A stretch of DNA of 64,000 nucleotides from Vibrio inusitatus (GTDB lineage: Bacteria; Pseudomonadota; Gammaproteobacteria; Enterobacterales; Vibrionaceae): positions 992,001 through 1,056,000 of the forward strand of contig AP024878.1 in assembly GCA_024346935.1 (NCBI GenBank), read 5' to 3'. Positions 37,228-45,321 of the stretch are shown piece by piece (position 1 is the first letter of the stretch; each line of letters starts with the position of its first letter). A model generated the notes under the pieces. It was not told where the DNA came from. It made no database searches and saw nothing but the letters and a program-made list of their open reading frames with translations. Made by a program: the position numbers and the translations under genes.

Positions 37228-37262
37228 ACAAAAAAGGTGTTGAACCTAAGCTCAACACCTTT
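37228..37262 (-). terminator. terminator of fadL
   Basis: On the minus strand AGGTGTTGA / TCAACACCT forms a 9-bp stem followed by TTTTT. It lies about 30 bp beyond the fadL stop and insulates fadL from the repeat array. Confidence 0.88.
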
Positions 37263-37291
37263 CATCTAATATGCTTTCAATCAGGTTTAGC

Positions 37292-38569
37292 TTAGAAGCT
37301 GTGGCTGTACTGAAGACCTACTAGAATTGCATCTGCGCGAGTAGTTACAAGTAGGATATCTGATTCATTTACATCTTCATCAGCACCGATTAGGTAGGTG
37401 ATACCAAAGTCCATATTTGAATCATTGCTGAAGTGGTATGTTGCACCAGCAGAGAGCCAGTTACGGTCTGAATCAGGCACAGATGTTGATGTGATCTGAT
37501 CTTGGGCACTTGTATCATGCATGTAACCTGTACGTAACGTTACGCTGTCGTTTAGATACCACGTACCACCGATTGCGAAGTGCCAGCCATCTTGCCATGC
37601 ATATTCAGCTGAGTATGAGCTAGAGCATGAAGGAGCTCCTGATGAAAGGTCTGGAACACAACCTTGGCTCAGATTATCCATGTCTAATTTGTCGAATGCG
37701 CTCCAGCCGATCCATTGTACAGAATAGTGAACAGCAAATGCTGTATCTGTGATACGGTGGTAACCTGAAAACTCTGCCATATCAGGCAGTGGCAACGTAA
37801 TTTCTTGACCATGATCGTCTTTAGCTGTGATCTCTGGACTATAGCGATAAGATAGACCAAAACGGTTATTTTCGTTTAGCTCATATACTGTACCCACGTT
37901 GAAACCAACGCCCCAGCCGTCAGCATCTTGAACATTAACAATATTGTCGCTACCCACTAACCCATTAAGAGGTTCTGGCAAACCGCGGCGGATAGTACCT
38001 TTACCATAAATGATATCTAGACCTGCACCGAAGCTCCATTGCTCGTTTAGACGGTAAGAACCAGCAAGACCAATGTTCATGCTAAGGATATCGGTTTCAC
38101 CACCAAACGCAGCACCAGGACCATTGTTGTCGTAAAAATCACTGTCTGAAAAGTCGGTGCTAGTGCCGAAATTAGAGTACGCGTTGATACCCCATGCGAA
38201 TTTGTCGTTTACCGGTACGATTAAATGAATGTTAGGAGCGATAGAAGTACCGCCAATATCATCGTAATTGCCGCCTGCTACTGGAACGTATCCATCAGGA
38301 GTAAGTGCTTGTGCATCCTTAGTTGAGATATCAGTAATAATCGCTTCGAAACCAAGAGACAAAGAAGTTTTATCAAAAAGGGCCATTGTCGCTGGGTTAC
38401 GAGCCATAGAAGACGCGTTATCTGCAATTACTGCGTCACCTGCAAATGCACGACCGATGCCTGTGGCTGATTGTGCGTTAAGTTGGAAGCCTGCTGCGTG
38501 CGCCTGAGAAGTAGAGGCTAGCACTGCTGCTGCAAGTAGAGAGCGTTTAAGAATACGCGTCTTGTTCAT
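37292..38569 (-). CDS. fadL: FadL long-chain fatty acid transport porin
   Basis: 425 residues. A signal peptide ends at QAHAA, and the mature N-terminus GFQLNAQSATGIGRAFAGDA with ADNASSMARNPATMALF is the FadL hatch. The remainder is a 14-strand barrel ending in LVGLQYSHSF with terminal Phe. FadL moves exogenous long-chain fatty acids across the outer membrane. A FadR-like box lies about 95 bp upstream, next to a TATAAT. It is transcribed on the minus strand downstream of an ECF sigma/partner pair. Confidence 0.95.
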   Translation of the reverse strand: MNKTRILKRSLLAAAVLASTSQAHAAGFQLNAQSATGIGRAFAGDAVIADNASSMARNPATMALFDKTSLSLGFEAIITDISTKDAQALTPDGYVPVAGGNYDDIGGTSIAPNIHLIVPVNDKFAWGINAYSNFGTSTDFSDSDFYDNNGPGAAFGGETDILSMNIGLAGSYRLNEQWSFGAGLDIIYGKGTIRRGLPEPLNGLVGSDNIVNVQDADGWGVGFNVGTVYELNENNRFGLSYRYSPEITAKDDHGQEITLPLPDMAEFSGYHRITDTAFAVHYSVQWIGWSAFDKLDMDNLSQGCVPDLSSGAPSCSSSYSAEYAWQDGWHFAIGGTWYLNDSVTLRTGYMHDTSAQDQITSTSVPDSDRNWLSAGATYHFSNDSNMDFGITYLIGADEDVNESDILLVTTRADAILVGLQYSHSF

Positions 38570-38662
38570 GAAATATTTCCTTATGGTTTTACGCCAAAAT
38601 CCTAGCGTATCAACCGGTCTTAAATGTTGAAGTCGGCTGATACTATTGATTATTATAAATTT

Positions 38663-38678
38663 AACAACTCAGACCACT
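38663..38678 (-). promoter_or_regulatory. FadR-like box upstream of fadL
   Basis: On the minus strand AGTGGTCTGAGTTGTT resembles the FadR consensus (core TGGTCNGA, then TGTT). A TATAAT follows within 12 bases, so the box overlaps the -35 region, the position expected of a repressor. Confidence 0.6.
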
Positions 38679-38800
38679 ACCCAAAATGGCTGAATTATTC
38701 AATTTTGCGAACAAGAAGCGGTAATTTCGCTAGAAAGTTGCGATCCTTAGAGTTATTGCTCTAAATCAATAATTGATAAGAAAAATAAGTGTGAAATGAT

Positions 38801-38833
38801 AACCCCTTAACAATTCTATATTGTAAGGGGTTG
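38801..38833 (-). terminator. hairpin after the DUF3379-type gene
   Basis: AACCCCTTAACAAT pairs with ATTGTAAGGGGTT (one bulge) around a short loop. The U tract on the minus strand is weak (TTATCATTT). Confidence 0.55.
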
Positions 38834-38853
38834 AAATCATTGGGGTATTACCT

Positions 38854-39576
38854 TTATGAGACGGGGGTTATGATGCTTGCTAACCGCTTAGCAACACTTG
38901 CAACATCTTCGTCACTGTCGCCAACGAGTATCATAGAAGCAGTACCAATGGGCACTACAGTGCCGGACATTTGTTTTTCGCTAAAGTTCACTGCATGATC
39001 TGAGCTGATATTGGTAATAAATAGGGTTATTCGCCCTTTTTCACCCTGAAACACCATATGCAAAGCGTTACTTTCACCAAAGCCACAGTGATTCAAGTAA
39101 TACACGTGGTATGGAAAAGTCTCACTAAACTGATAAGCAAATGGCGAGAGCTTGGTGTTGATCTGATTTGAATCAACCTGCTCATCGAGTTTGTCAGTAA
39201 ATGGACTTTCAATAATCACATGCTGTATGGCTTCGTCGGTAAGACTGGCGTGTGCAGTAGGCACAATATTTGCGGACCAATTTAGCTGTCCAATCATAAT
39301 CCCAGCGGCAAATGCGACGGAAGCAGCAACCGCTAAGCTGCGTTTGGCAAAATTTGGGCGTACTACATTATCTTCAGAACTCTGATTAAACAGAATCTTA
39401 TCAGCCAAACTTTCTGGTACATCGATACGCATCGCCTGTTCTATACGCGCATCCAGATTTAACACGTCATCGACAAACTTGGCATTGCTGTCATTATTTG
39501 CAATGGCGCTGAGTAGATCTTCGTCTCGCGCTTTTGGGTCAGACATGATGCGGCGGCGAAATTCTAAATCATCCAT
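38854..39576 (-). CDS. DUF3379-type membrane protein, likely anti-sigma partner
   Basis: 240 residues. The cytoplasmic N-terminal part begins MDDLEFRRRIMSDPKARDED; one membrane helix lies near 80-97 (SLAVAASVAFAAGIMIGQL); the rest is periplasmic. This is the arrangement of anti-sigma factors. The gene overlaps the ECF sigma gene by 8 bp, the usual coupling of a sigma/anti-sigma pair. The family (DUF3379) has not been shown experimentally, as far as I know, to inhibit the sigma factor; that is inference from context. Confidence 0.75.
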   Translation of the reverse strand: MDDLEFRRRIMSDPKARDEDLLSAIANNDSNAKFVDDVLNLDARIEQAMRIDVPESLADKILFNQSSEDNVVRPNFAKRSLAVAASVAFAAGIMIGQLNWSANIVPTAHASLTDEAIQHVIIESPFTDKLDEQVDSNQINTKLSPFAYQFSETFPYHVYYLNHCGFGESNALHMVFQGEKGRITLFITNISSDHAVNFSEKQMSGTVVPIGTASMILVGDSDEDVASVAKRLASIITPVS

Positions 39577-40150
39577 TTTGCCTCCCCTGATTTGAAGTAG
39601 ATGAATCGAGTAATTCTTTAAGTTGGTTTCTCGCCCTAAAAAGTCGAGTCATCACAGTATTTTTATTTAGGTCTAATATGTCACCGATTTCTTCGCCGCT
39701 GAATCCTCCAACTACTTGTAGGAACAACGGTTCTCTATATTCGAGGTCAAGACGCATGATCTGAGCTTGAAGCCATTCACTTTGGTGAAAGCCATCGTCG
39801 CTGCTGTGTCCTTCATTGCCAGGGTCGTCGATATCAACGAGATCGAGCTGCTTTCTTTCGAAGCGTCGTGCGTTTTCCCGTCGAAGTATCGTGATAAGCC
39901 ATGATTTAGCGGCTTTATCATCTAGCAAAGAGTCCAGTGCCTTCCATGCTCTTAAACAGGTTTCTTGTACAAGATCTTCTGCAACGGAACGATCTTTGCA
40001 CAACCAGTATGCATAGCGAAATAGGTCTCGGTGATAAGCGCGAACGAGCGCTTCGTATTTTCTTTGTCTATCCATATTAGAGTCGACCGGAGAGGTCGAA
40101 CTTTTCTTTCGAGTTTTTTCTTTTTTGTCGAAAATCCGTAGTATTGCCAC
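39569..40150 (-). CDS. ECF-family RNA polymerase sigma factor
   Basis: 193 residues. Region 2 reads YHRDLFRYAYWLCKDRSVAEDLVQETCLRAWKALD (as shorter blocks: YAYWLCKDRSVAEDLVQETC), and region 4 has EYREPLFLQVVGGFSGEEIG with NKNTVMTRLFRARNQL. Start is a GTG at 40150 with AAGGAGG four bases upstream; an ATG 25 codons later would match the typical ECF start. It lies between fadL and fadI, divergent from fadI, and is followed by its membrane partner, so it probably responds to an envelope or fatty-acid signal. Confidence 0.9.
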   Translation of the reverse strand: MAILRIFDKKEKTRKKSSTSPVDSNMDRQRKYEALVRAYHRDLFRYAYWLCKDRSVAEDLVQETCLRAWKALDSLLDDKAAKSWLITILRRENARRFERKQLDLVDIDDPGNEGHSSDDGFHQSEWLQAQIMRLDLEYREPLFLQVVGGFSGEEIGDILDLNKNTVMTRLFRARNQLKELLDSSTSNQGRQNG

Positions 40151-40176
40151 ACAACCTCCTTGGTTTATGCGTGCTT

Positions 40177-40193
40177 GTCACATTCACTGTGAC
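40177..40193. promoter_or_regulatory. dyad GTCACA-N5-TGTGAC before the ECF sigma gene
   Basis: A perfect 6-5-6 inverted repeat 27 bp upstream of the sigma GTG. The half-sites are in the reverse order to a CRP site, so another dimeric regulator is more likely. Confidence 0.35.
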
Positions 40194-40260
40194 TATAACA
40201 ATATAAAAATTGATCTACTTCAAAGAAGGAATGCTCAGTTTCCCTATAGTACACCCCGTC

Positions 40261-40277
40261 ATCTGGTCGGACTTACT
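40261..40277 (+). promoter_or_regulatory. FadR-like box in the sigma/fadI intergenic region
   Basis: ATCTGGTCGGACTTACT contains the exact core CTGGTCGGAC of strong FadR sites. It is far (285 bp) from fadI but lies just in front of TTGCAT at 40279 and TAGTGT about 16 bases later, a possible promoter for the candidate RNA below. It could also act on the divergent sigma gene. Confidence 0.6.
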
Positions 40278-40310
40278 GTTGCATATTGTAAGCAATTGCA
40301 TAGTGTAATC

Positions 40311-40472
40311 CCACTCAAGTGACAGTTTCCTTTTAGACTGACTTCAATCTCTCACTTAACCTTTTGCCTTTTGGTTATTCACCATTTTTTAGTGAGATTT
40401 GATGATGCAGTGAGTAGTACACTGTATTAACAGTACTTTATAACCGCACCCTAGGGTGCGGTTTTTTTTTGC
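40311..40472 (+). ncRNA. candidate small RNA or terminated leader upstream of fadI
   Basis: No protein gene lies here, yet a strong terminator ends the segment at 40445-40470. Upstream of it are two further stems: TCTCACT (40350-40356) / AGTGAGA (40391-40397), enclosing AACC/GGTT (40358-40361, 40373-40376), and an AGTA..CTGT / ACAGTACT hairpin near 40417-40438. A promoter candidate and FadR-like box lie at about 40261-40305. The 5' boundary is approximate. It may be a fatty-acid-controlled small RNA of about 160 nt or a prematurely terminated fadI leader; the separate fadI promoter downstream favours the former. Confidence 0.45.
40446..40470 (+). terminator. strong intrinsic terminator between the sigma gene and fadI
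   Basis: CCGCACCCTAGGGTGCGG is a perfect palindrome that can form a GC-rich stem, followed by nine T. It cannot serve the minus-strand sigma gene, and no plus-strand gene precedes it, so it must end an unannotated transcript. Confidence 0.9.
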
Positions 40473-40500
40473 TTAAGATCTAGTTTGCTCATTTTATCTT

Positions 40501-40548
40501 TTGATTTCATTAACATTCTGATTACAATGGTTGAGGTCTGACCTCTTA
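40501..40548 (+). promoter_or_regulatory. fadI promoter with overlapping FadR-like operator
   Basis: TTGATT (40501-40506) and TACAAT (40523-40528) are spaced by 16 bases, predicting a start near 40535. TTGAGGTCTGACCTCTTA at 40531-40548 is a symmetric FadR-like site covering that start, the classical repressor position for beta-oxidation genes. Confidence 0.65.
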
Positions 40549-40562
40549 ACTAAGGAAGTGTA

Positions 40563-41870
40563 ATGGGATTACAACAGTTGACGACCCGACAGGGAGATAG
40601 GGTGGCAGTTGTCGCTGGGCTTCGAACGCCTTTTGCTAGACAAAGCACAGAACTCAAAGATGTGCCTGCGCTCGACCTTGGCAAGATGGTGGTAAGCGAA
40701 ATGCTTGCACGTACAGAGATCGATCCGTCAATAATAGAGCAGGTCGTATTTGGCCAAGTCATCCAAATGCCCGCAGCGCCCAACATTGCACGTGAGATTG
40801 TGCTTGGTACAGGCATGGATATAAACACTGATGCCTATAGTGTTACTCGAGCTTGTGCCACTAGCTTCCAAGCCACAGCGAATGTTGTAGAGTCGATTCT
40901 CGCCGGTAATATTGAAGTCGGTATAGCCGGTGGAGCAGACTCATCATCAGTGCTACCTATTGGCGTGACTAAGTCTCTTGCTTCAAACCTATTAGCCCTT
41001 AGCAAAGCTCGCTCACTGGCACAAAAGCTAAAAATTGTAAGTCAATTCAAGATGAAGGACTTAATGCCCGTACCTCCAGCTGTTGCCGAATACTCTACAG
41101 GGTTGTCCATGGGGCAAACTGCAGAGCAAATGGCAAAGACTCATTCTATTTCTAGAGCGGATCAAGATGCTTTGGCGCATCGCTCCCATGCGTTTGCGGC
41201 AGAGGCATGGAACGAGGGTAAGATTCGTGATGAGGTGATGACGGCCTATCCAGAACCTTACAAGAAGTGGATTGATACCGACAACAATATTCGTTTTGAT
41301 TCTACGATTGAAGGCTATGCCAAATTAAGACCTGCGTTTGACCGTCAATTCGGCTCGGTAACGGCTGCCAATGCTACGCCTCTTACTGATGGAGCCGCAG
41401 CAATAATGTTGATGACAGAAAGCAAAGCTAAAGCACTTGGGCTCGATATCTTAGGATATATTCGCTCCTATGCATTTTCTGCCACAGGGGTTGAGAAAGA
41501 CATGTTAATGGGGCCGTCATATGCCACTCCGATGGCATTAGATCGTGCTGGCATTTCATTAAATGACTTAACGCTCATTGATATGCACGAAGCCTTCGCC
41601 GCTCAAGCTCTGGCCAATATGAAGATGTTCGCTAGCGATAAATTCGCACGCGACAAATTGGGAAGAGATAAAGCGATTGGTGAAATCGATATGGATAAAT
41701 TTAATGTACTAGGCGGCTCTATTGCTTACGGCCATCCATTTGCTGCAACCGGTGCTCGTATGATTACGCAAACCTTAAGGGAGCTCAAACGACGAGGAGG
41801 CGGTTTAGGCCTTAATACGGCATGTGCCGCTGGTGGACTGGGTGCTGCGATGATCTTGGAGGTGGAATAA
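40563..41870 (+). CDS. fadI: FadI, 3-ketoacyl-CoA thiolase (beta subunit)
   Basis: 435 residues, thiolase fold. The nucleophile is Cys98 in [10 protein letters not shown]; the other catalytic residues are in [25 protein letters not shown] and [14 protein letters not shown]. Length and sequence fit FadI rather than FadA. It cleaves 3-ketoacyl-CoA to acetyl-CoA in beta-oxidation together with FadJ, whose gene overlaps its stop codon by one base. Preceded by AAGGAAG and a FadR-like operator. Confidence 0.95.
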   Translation: MGLQQLTTRQGDRVAVVAGLRTPFARQSTELKDVPALDLGKMVVSEMLARTEIDPSIIEQVVFGQVIQMPAAPNIAREIVLGTGMDINTDAYSVTRACATSFQATANVVESILAGNIEVGIAGGADSSSVLPIGVTKSLASNLLALSKARSLAQKLKIVSQFKMKDLMPVPPAVAEYSTGLSMGQTAEQMAKTHSISRADQDALAHRSHAFAAEAWNEGKIRDEVMTAYPEPYKKWIDTDNNIRFDSTIEGYAKLRPAFDRQFGSVTAANATPLTDGAAAIMLMTESKAKALGLDILGYIRSYAFSATGVEKDMLMGPSYATPMALDRAGISLNDLTLIDMHEAFAAQALANMKMFASDKFARDKLGRDKAIGEIDMDKFNVLGGSIAYGHPFAATGARMITQTLRELKRRGGGLGLNTACAAGGLGAAMILEVE

Positions 41871-43981
41871 TGAGTGAGACTAAAACATTTAATCTAATCA
41901 TAGATTCAGAGCAGTTGGCTTGGCTATCAATTGATGTGCAGGGTGAGAAAATGAACACCCTACAAGCCGCATTTGCTGACGAGATGAATGATATCTTAGG
42001 GCAACTTGACGCTAAGAAATCTGAGATCACAGGTCTGATTGTTTACTCCCTTAAACCGGATAATTTTGTGGCTGGCGCTGATGTGCGAATGCTCGATGCA
42101 TGCGGCACCGCAGAACAAGCAACAGAGCTTGCAACGACCGGTCAGCAGATGTTTGCAAGATTGGGCGAATTTCCCTTCTCTGTGGTATCAGCCATTCATG
42201 GACCGTGCCTAGGCGGTGGATTGGAGTTGGCGTTAGCATGTGACTACAGAGTGTGCACTGATGATGATATTACGCGCTTAGGTTTGCCTGAGGTTCAACT
42301 AGGCTTGTTACCTGGTTCGGGTGGTACTCAGCGCTTGCCGCGTTTGATTGGCCTTATGGCTGCTCTTGATTTGATCCTTACTGGTAAGCAAGTGAGAGCG
42401 AAAAAGGCAAAGAAATTGGGCCTAGTAGATGCAAGCGTCCCTCAGAGTATCTTGATGGAGGTTGCAAAGACCTACGCTACTAAATCTAAACCCAAACGCA
42501 AAGCGCCGGCTAAAGAGAAGTTAATTTCTAGCATTGGTTTGAGTCGAAAGGTGATTTTCGACCAAGCCGCGAAAAAAACCAATCAGAAAACGCGTGGTAA
42601 CTATCCAGCCGCTGACATGATCCTCGAAGTGATGCAATTTGGTCTAGAAAAAGGCTTCGCTAAGGGACTAGAGAAAGAAGCTTTTGAATTCGGCAAGCTA
42701 GTGATGACCTCTGAGTCTAAAGCGCTGCGTTCATTGTTTTTCGCGACAACAGAAATGAAGAAAGAACACTTTGGTAATGCTGTCCCTGCGAAGGTTAAAC
42801 AAGTGGGTGTTCTTGGCGGTGGTTTGATGGGAGCGGGTATTGCTCATGTCTCATTGGCAAAAGCAAAATTCCCTGTAAACCTTAAGGATGTGTCTCAAGA
42901 CGGTGTGCTAAATGCACTCGGTTATAATTACAAGTTACTCAACAAGCAGCGCAAGCGTCGCATTCTTTCTAAAGCAAAGCTGCAATCAAAGATGTCTCAG
43001 CTTCGCGGTGGAACGGACTATTTAGGGTTTAATAAAGCGCAGGTAGTCATCGAGGCGGTATTTGAAGATCTTGCATTGAAACAAAGCATGGTGCAAGAGA
43101 TTGAAGAAGTCTGTTCAGACAGTACTATCTTTGCCTCGAATACCTCATCTTTGCCTATTCATCAAATTGCAGAAGGGGCTCAAAGACCTGAGAATATTGT
43201 TGGTCTGCATTACTTTAGCCCAGCAGAAAAGATGCCTTTAGTTGAGGTGATACCTCATGCTACTACCTCAGATGAAACCGTTGCTACTGTGGTTGCCCTC
43301 GCTCGTAAACAAGGCAAAACACCAATTGTGGTCAAAGATACCGCCGGATTTTATGTGAACCGTATTCTTGCGCCATATATGAATGAGGCAGCTCAAGTAT
43401 TGATGGCAGAGCAAGAAATAGAACATATTGATAATGCCTTGCTCAACTTTGGTTTCCCTGTTGGTCCTATTACCTTACTTGATGAGGTTGGAGTGGATAT
43501 TGGTGCCAAGATCATGCCAATTCTAGTTAAGGAGCTAGGGGAGCGATTCCAAGGCCCTGATCTGTTCGACACCTTGCTCAATGACGGCCGTAAAGGTAGG
43601 AAGGTAGGCAAAGGGTTCTATCAATACAAAGGTAAGGATAAGAAGGTCGATAAATCTGTGTATGGATTGTTGAAATTGACGCCTTCTCGAAGTCTATCTG
43701 AAGACGATATTGCCCTTCGTTGCACTATTCCGTTGCTCAATGAAGCGGTACGCTGTCTCGATGAAGGAATTATTGCGAGTGCCAGAGATGGTGATATTGG
43801 CGCTATCTTCGGTATTGGTTTCCCACCATTTACTGGTGGTCCGTTCAGATTTATTGATACCTATGGTTTGGGCAACTTGATCGAGAAGATGAACCAGTTT
43901 GAGCTAAAGTACGGTGAGCGATTTAAACCGTGCCAGGGCTTGCTTGATAGGTTGGAATCTGGTGAGACGTTTTACAACTGA
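41870..43981 (+). CDS. fadJ: FadJ, multifunctional beta-oxidation enzyme (alpha subunit)
   Basis: 703 residues. The N-terminal enoyl-CoA hydratase/isomerase domain has [17 protein letters not shown] and [20 protein letters not shown]; the central NAD-binding domain has [20 protein letters not shown]; the 3-hydroxyacyl-CoA dehydrogenase part has [15 protein letters not shown] and [16 protein letters not shown]. The frame extends upstream to 41822 inside fadI, but the ATG at 41870 with GGAGGTGG upstream gives the family N-terminus MSETKTF. Operon with fadI; strong terminator after it. Confidence 0.95.
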   Translation: MSETKTFNLIIDSEQLAWLSIDVQGEKMNTLQAAFADEMNDILGQLDAKKSEITGLIVYSLKPDNFVAGADVRMLDACGTAEQATELATTGQQMFARLGEFPFSVVSAIHGPCLGGGLELALACDYRVCTDDDITRLGLPEVQLGLLPGSGGTQRLPRLIGLMAALDLILTGKQVRAKKAKKLGLVDASVPQSILMEVAKTYATKSKPKRKAPAKEKLISSIGLSRKVIFDQAAKKTNQKTRGNYPAADMILEVMQFGLEKGFAKGLEKEAFEFGKLVMTSESKALRSLFFATTEMKKEHFGNAVPAKVKQVGVLGGGLMGAGIAHVSLAKAKFPVNLKDVSQDGVLNALGYNYKLLNKQRKRRILSKAKLQSKMSQLRGGTDYLGFNKAQVVIEAVFEDLALKQSMVQEIEEVCSDSTIFASNTSSLPIHQIAEGAQRPENIVGLHYFSPAEKMPLVEVIPHATTSDETVATVVALARKQGKTPIVVKDTAGFYVNRILAPYMNEAAQVLMAEQEIEHIDNALLNFGFPVGPITLLDEVGVDIGAKIMPILVKELGERFQGPDLFDTLLNDGRKGRKVGKGFYQYKGKDKKVDKSVYGLLKLTPSRSLSEDDIALRCTIPLLNEAVRCLDEGIIASARDGDIGAIFGIGFPPFTGGPFRFIDTYGLGNLIEKMNQFELKYGERFKPCQGLLDRLESGETFYN

Positions 43982-44009
43982 TGAATAACCAATAATAAGT
44001 TAATTGAGT

Positions 44010-44042
44010 AGGCGTAATTCTGATGAGGGTTACGCCTTTTTT
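44010..44042 (+). terminator. terminator after fadJ
   Basis: AGGCGTAA / TTACGCCT stem with a 12-base loop followed by TTTTTT. Confidence 0.85.
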
Positions 44043-44056
44043 AACGCTTACACCCT

Positions 44057-45217
44057 TTATCTTTCAATCTTCGGTGAATAAATAGAATAAGCTGTGATTT
44101 GCCCCGCCATAATTGCTGAGAACATAAATAGTGCAGAGAGTCCAATACTAGGTATTGGCAGTATTGATTGCTCAAATACTGATTCACTGGCGCTGACTAA
44201 AACTCGGCTACCGGGCACTAGAATAATGATACCTTGCAGAATATAGATAGAGCCCGTGAGATTCATCTTTTTAGCAATCCATGTGCCGTATAGGGTAATG
44301 ATAACGGTAGTCAGCCAAGTCCCCACAATCCAACCACTGCCAAAACCCAGATAATACGGGCCCCACATACCAAGAACAGCAACCGGTAGGCCAAGTAACA
44401 TATCTCTTGGTTGGGCGTTAAATATTACACCGATTGCGATGGATATAAGAGGCAAGCCTGCGATATGCATCCACAGTGGCACATCATTGGTATAGGTAAG
44501 GGAGTCGCTAATGTTCCAAATTGCTTCACCAATCTGCACACCCATGAAGATACCAATGAAGAGCTTTATTAGTGTCAACGTGCTTTGCCCAAGCAAACTG
44601 GTACCGGAGACAAGGTCGTTAAAGGCTAGACACTCTAGCGAGTTGGCTATGGATAAGCCGGGTACAAATAGCACGATCGAAGCGATACATAATGCATAGA
44701 TGGGGATGGGGAGCCCAAGGCTACTTAATCCGGCAACAAAAATACCAGTGAGTAAAGCTGCAATAAACTCAACGGCAATGGTACGACGCCCTCGCAATAC
44801 CATTTGACTGCCCCAAACCATAAATCCAAGGAACACTGAGCAAATGATAGCTTCAAGCGTACTGCCGATAAGCATCAGATAAGCAGGTGGTATGGACATG
44901 TTTGCAAAAGCAACGGCCCATATAGGGTAGCGGAAAGGCTTTTGTTTGGTTGCGCCATTAGGTCTTAGACGCTGTATCGTTTGAGCAAGAAGACTAAGGT
45001 CAATGGACGCGGGCGGCAGACGCTTCATAATGACTTTGTTGTTGTCTTCAGGAAACTGGTAATTAATCGATGTTGGTAGTGCCTGCACCATAACTTGAAC
45101 ATCATGCTGTTTCGCATAATGTTGAGTGAACTTTTCTACTTTGTAAGGTGGGCAACCGCTTTTATGAAGTGTGTTACCAAATTCAACAATTTTGTCGAAC
45201 ATTTCTTGCTGGGGCAT
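44057..45217 (-). CDS. ThrE-family threonine/serine exporter
   Basis: 386 residues. An N-terminal cytoplasmic domain (FGNTLHKSGCPPYKVEKF, residues 12-30, typical of the DUF1212 part) is followed by about ten membrane helices. The second half is the DUF3815-like part, with ILVPGSRVL near residue 340. This full-length fused form resembles ThrE of Corynebacterium, an exporter of threonine and serine. It lies 104 bp downstream of the M16 protease gene on the same strand and may be co-transcribed. Confidence 0.82.
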   Translation of the reverse strand: MPQQEMFDKIVEFGNTLHKSGCPPYKVEKFTQHYAKQHDVQVMVQALPTSINYQFPEDNNKVIMKRLPPASIDLSLLAQTIQRLRPNGATKQKPFRYPIWAVAFANMSIPPAYLMLIGSTLEAIICSVFLGFMVWGSQMVLRGRRTIAVEFIAALLTGIFVAGLSSLGLPIPIYALCIASIVLFVPGLSIANSLECLAFNDLVSGTSLLGQSTLTLIKLFIGIFMGVQIGEAIWNISDSLTYTNDVPLWMHIAGLPLISIAIGVIFNAQPRDMLLGLPVAVLGMWGPYYLGFGSGWIVGTWLTTVIITLYGTWIAKKMNLTGSIYILQGIIILVPGSRVLVSASESVFEQSILPIPSIGLSALFMFSAIMAGQITAYSIYSPKIER

Positions 45218-45321
45218 GACTACTAATAAATATGATTATCAATGCCGCGAATGTAACAGATAACGAGTATCAAAGCCAAAGTATGCGATTAGCTTTGATA
45301 CTGTTTTTCCCTATTATTCAA

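Noticed and set aside
40177..40193. CRP site before the ECF sigma gene
   Set aside because: The half-sites are inverted relative to TGTGA-N6-TCACA.
40125..40322. 65-codon frame in the sigma/fadI gap
   Set aside because: Overlaps the start of the sigma gene in antisense and has no ribosome binding site; the interval is better explained by regulatory sites and a candidate RNA.
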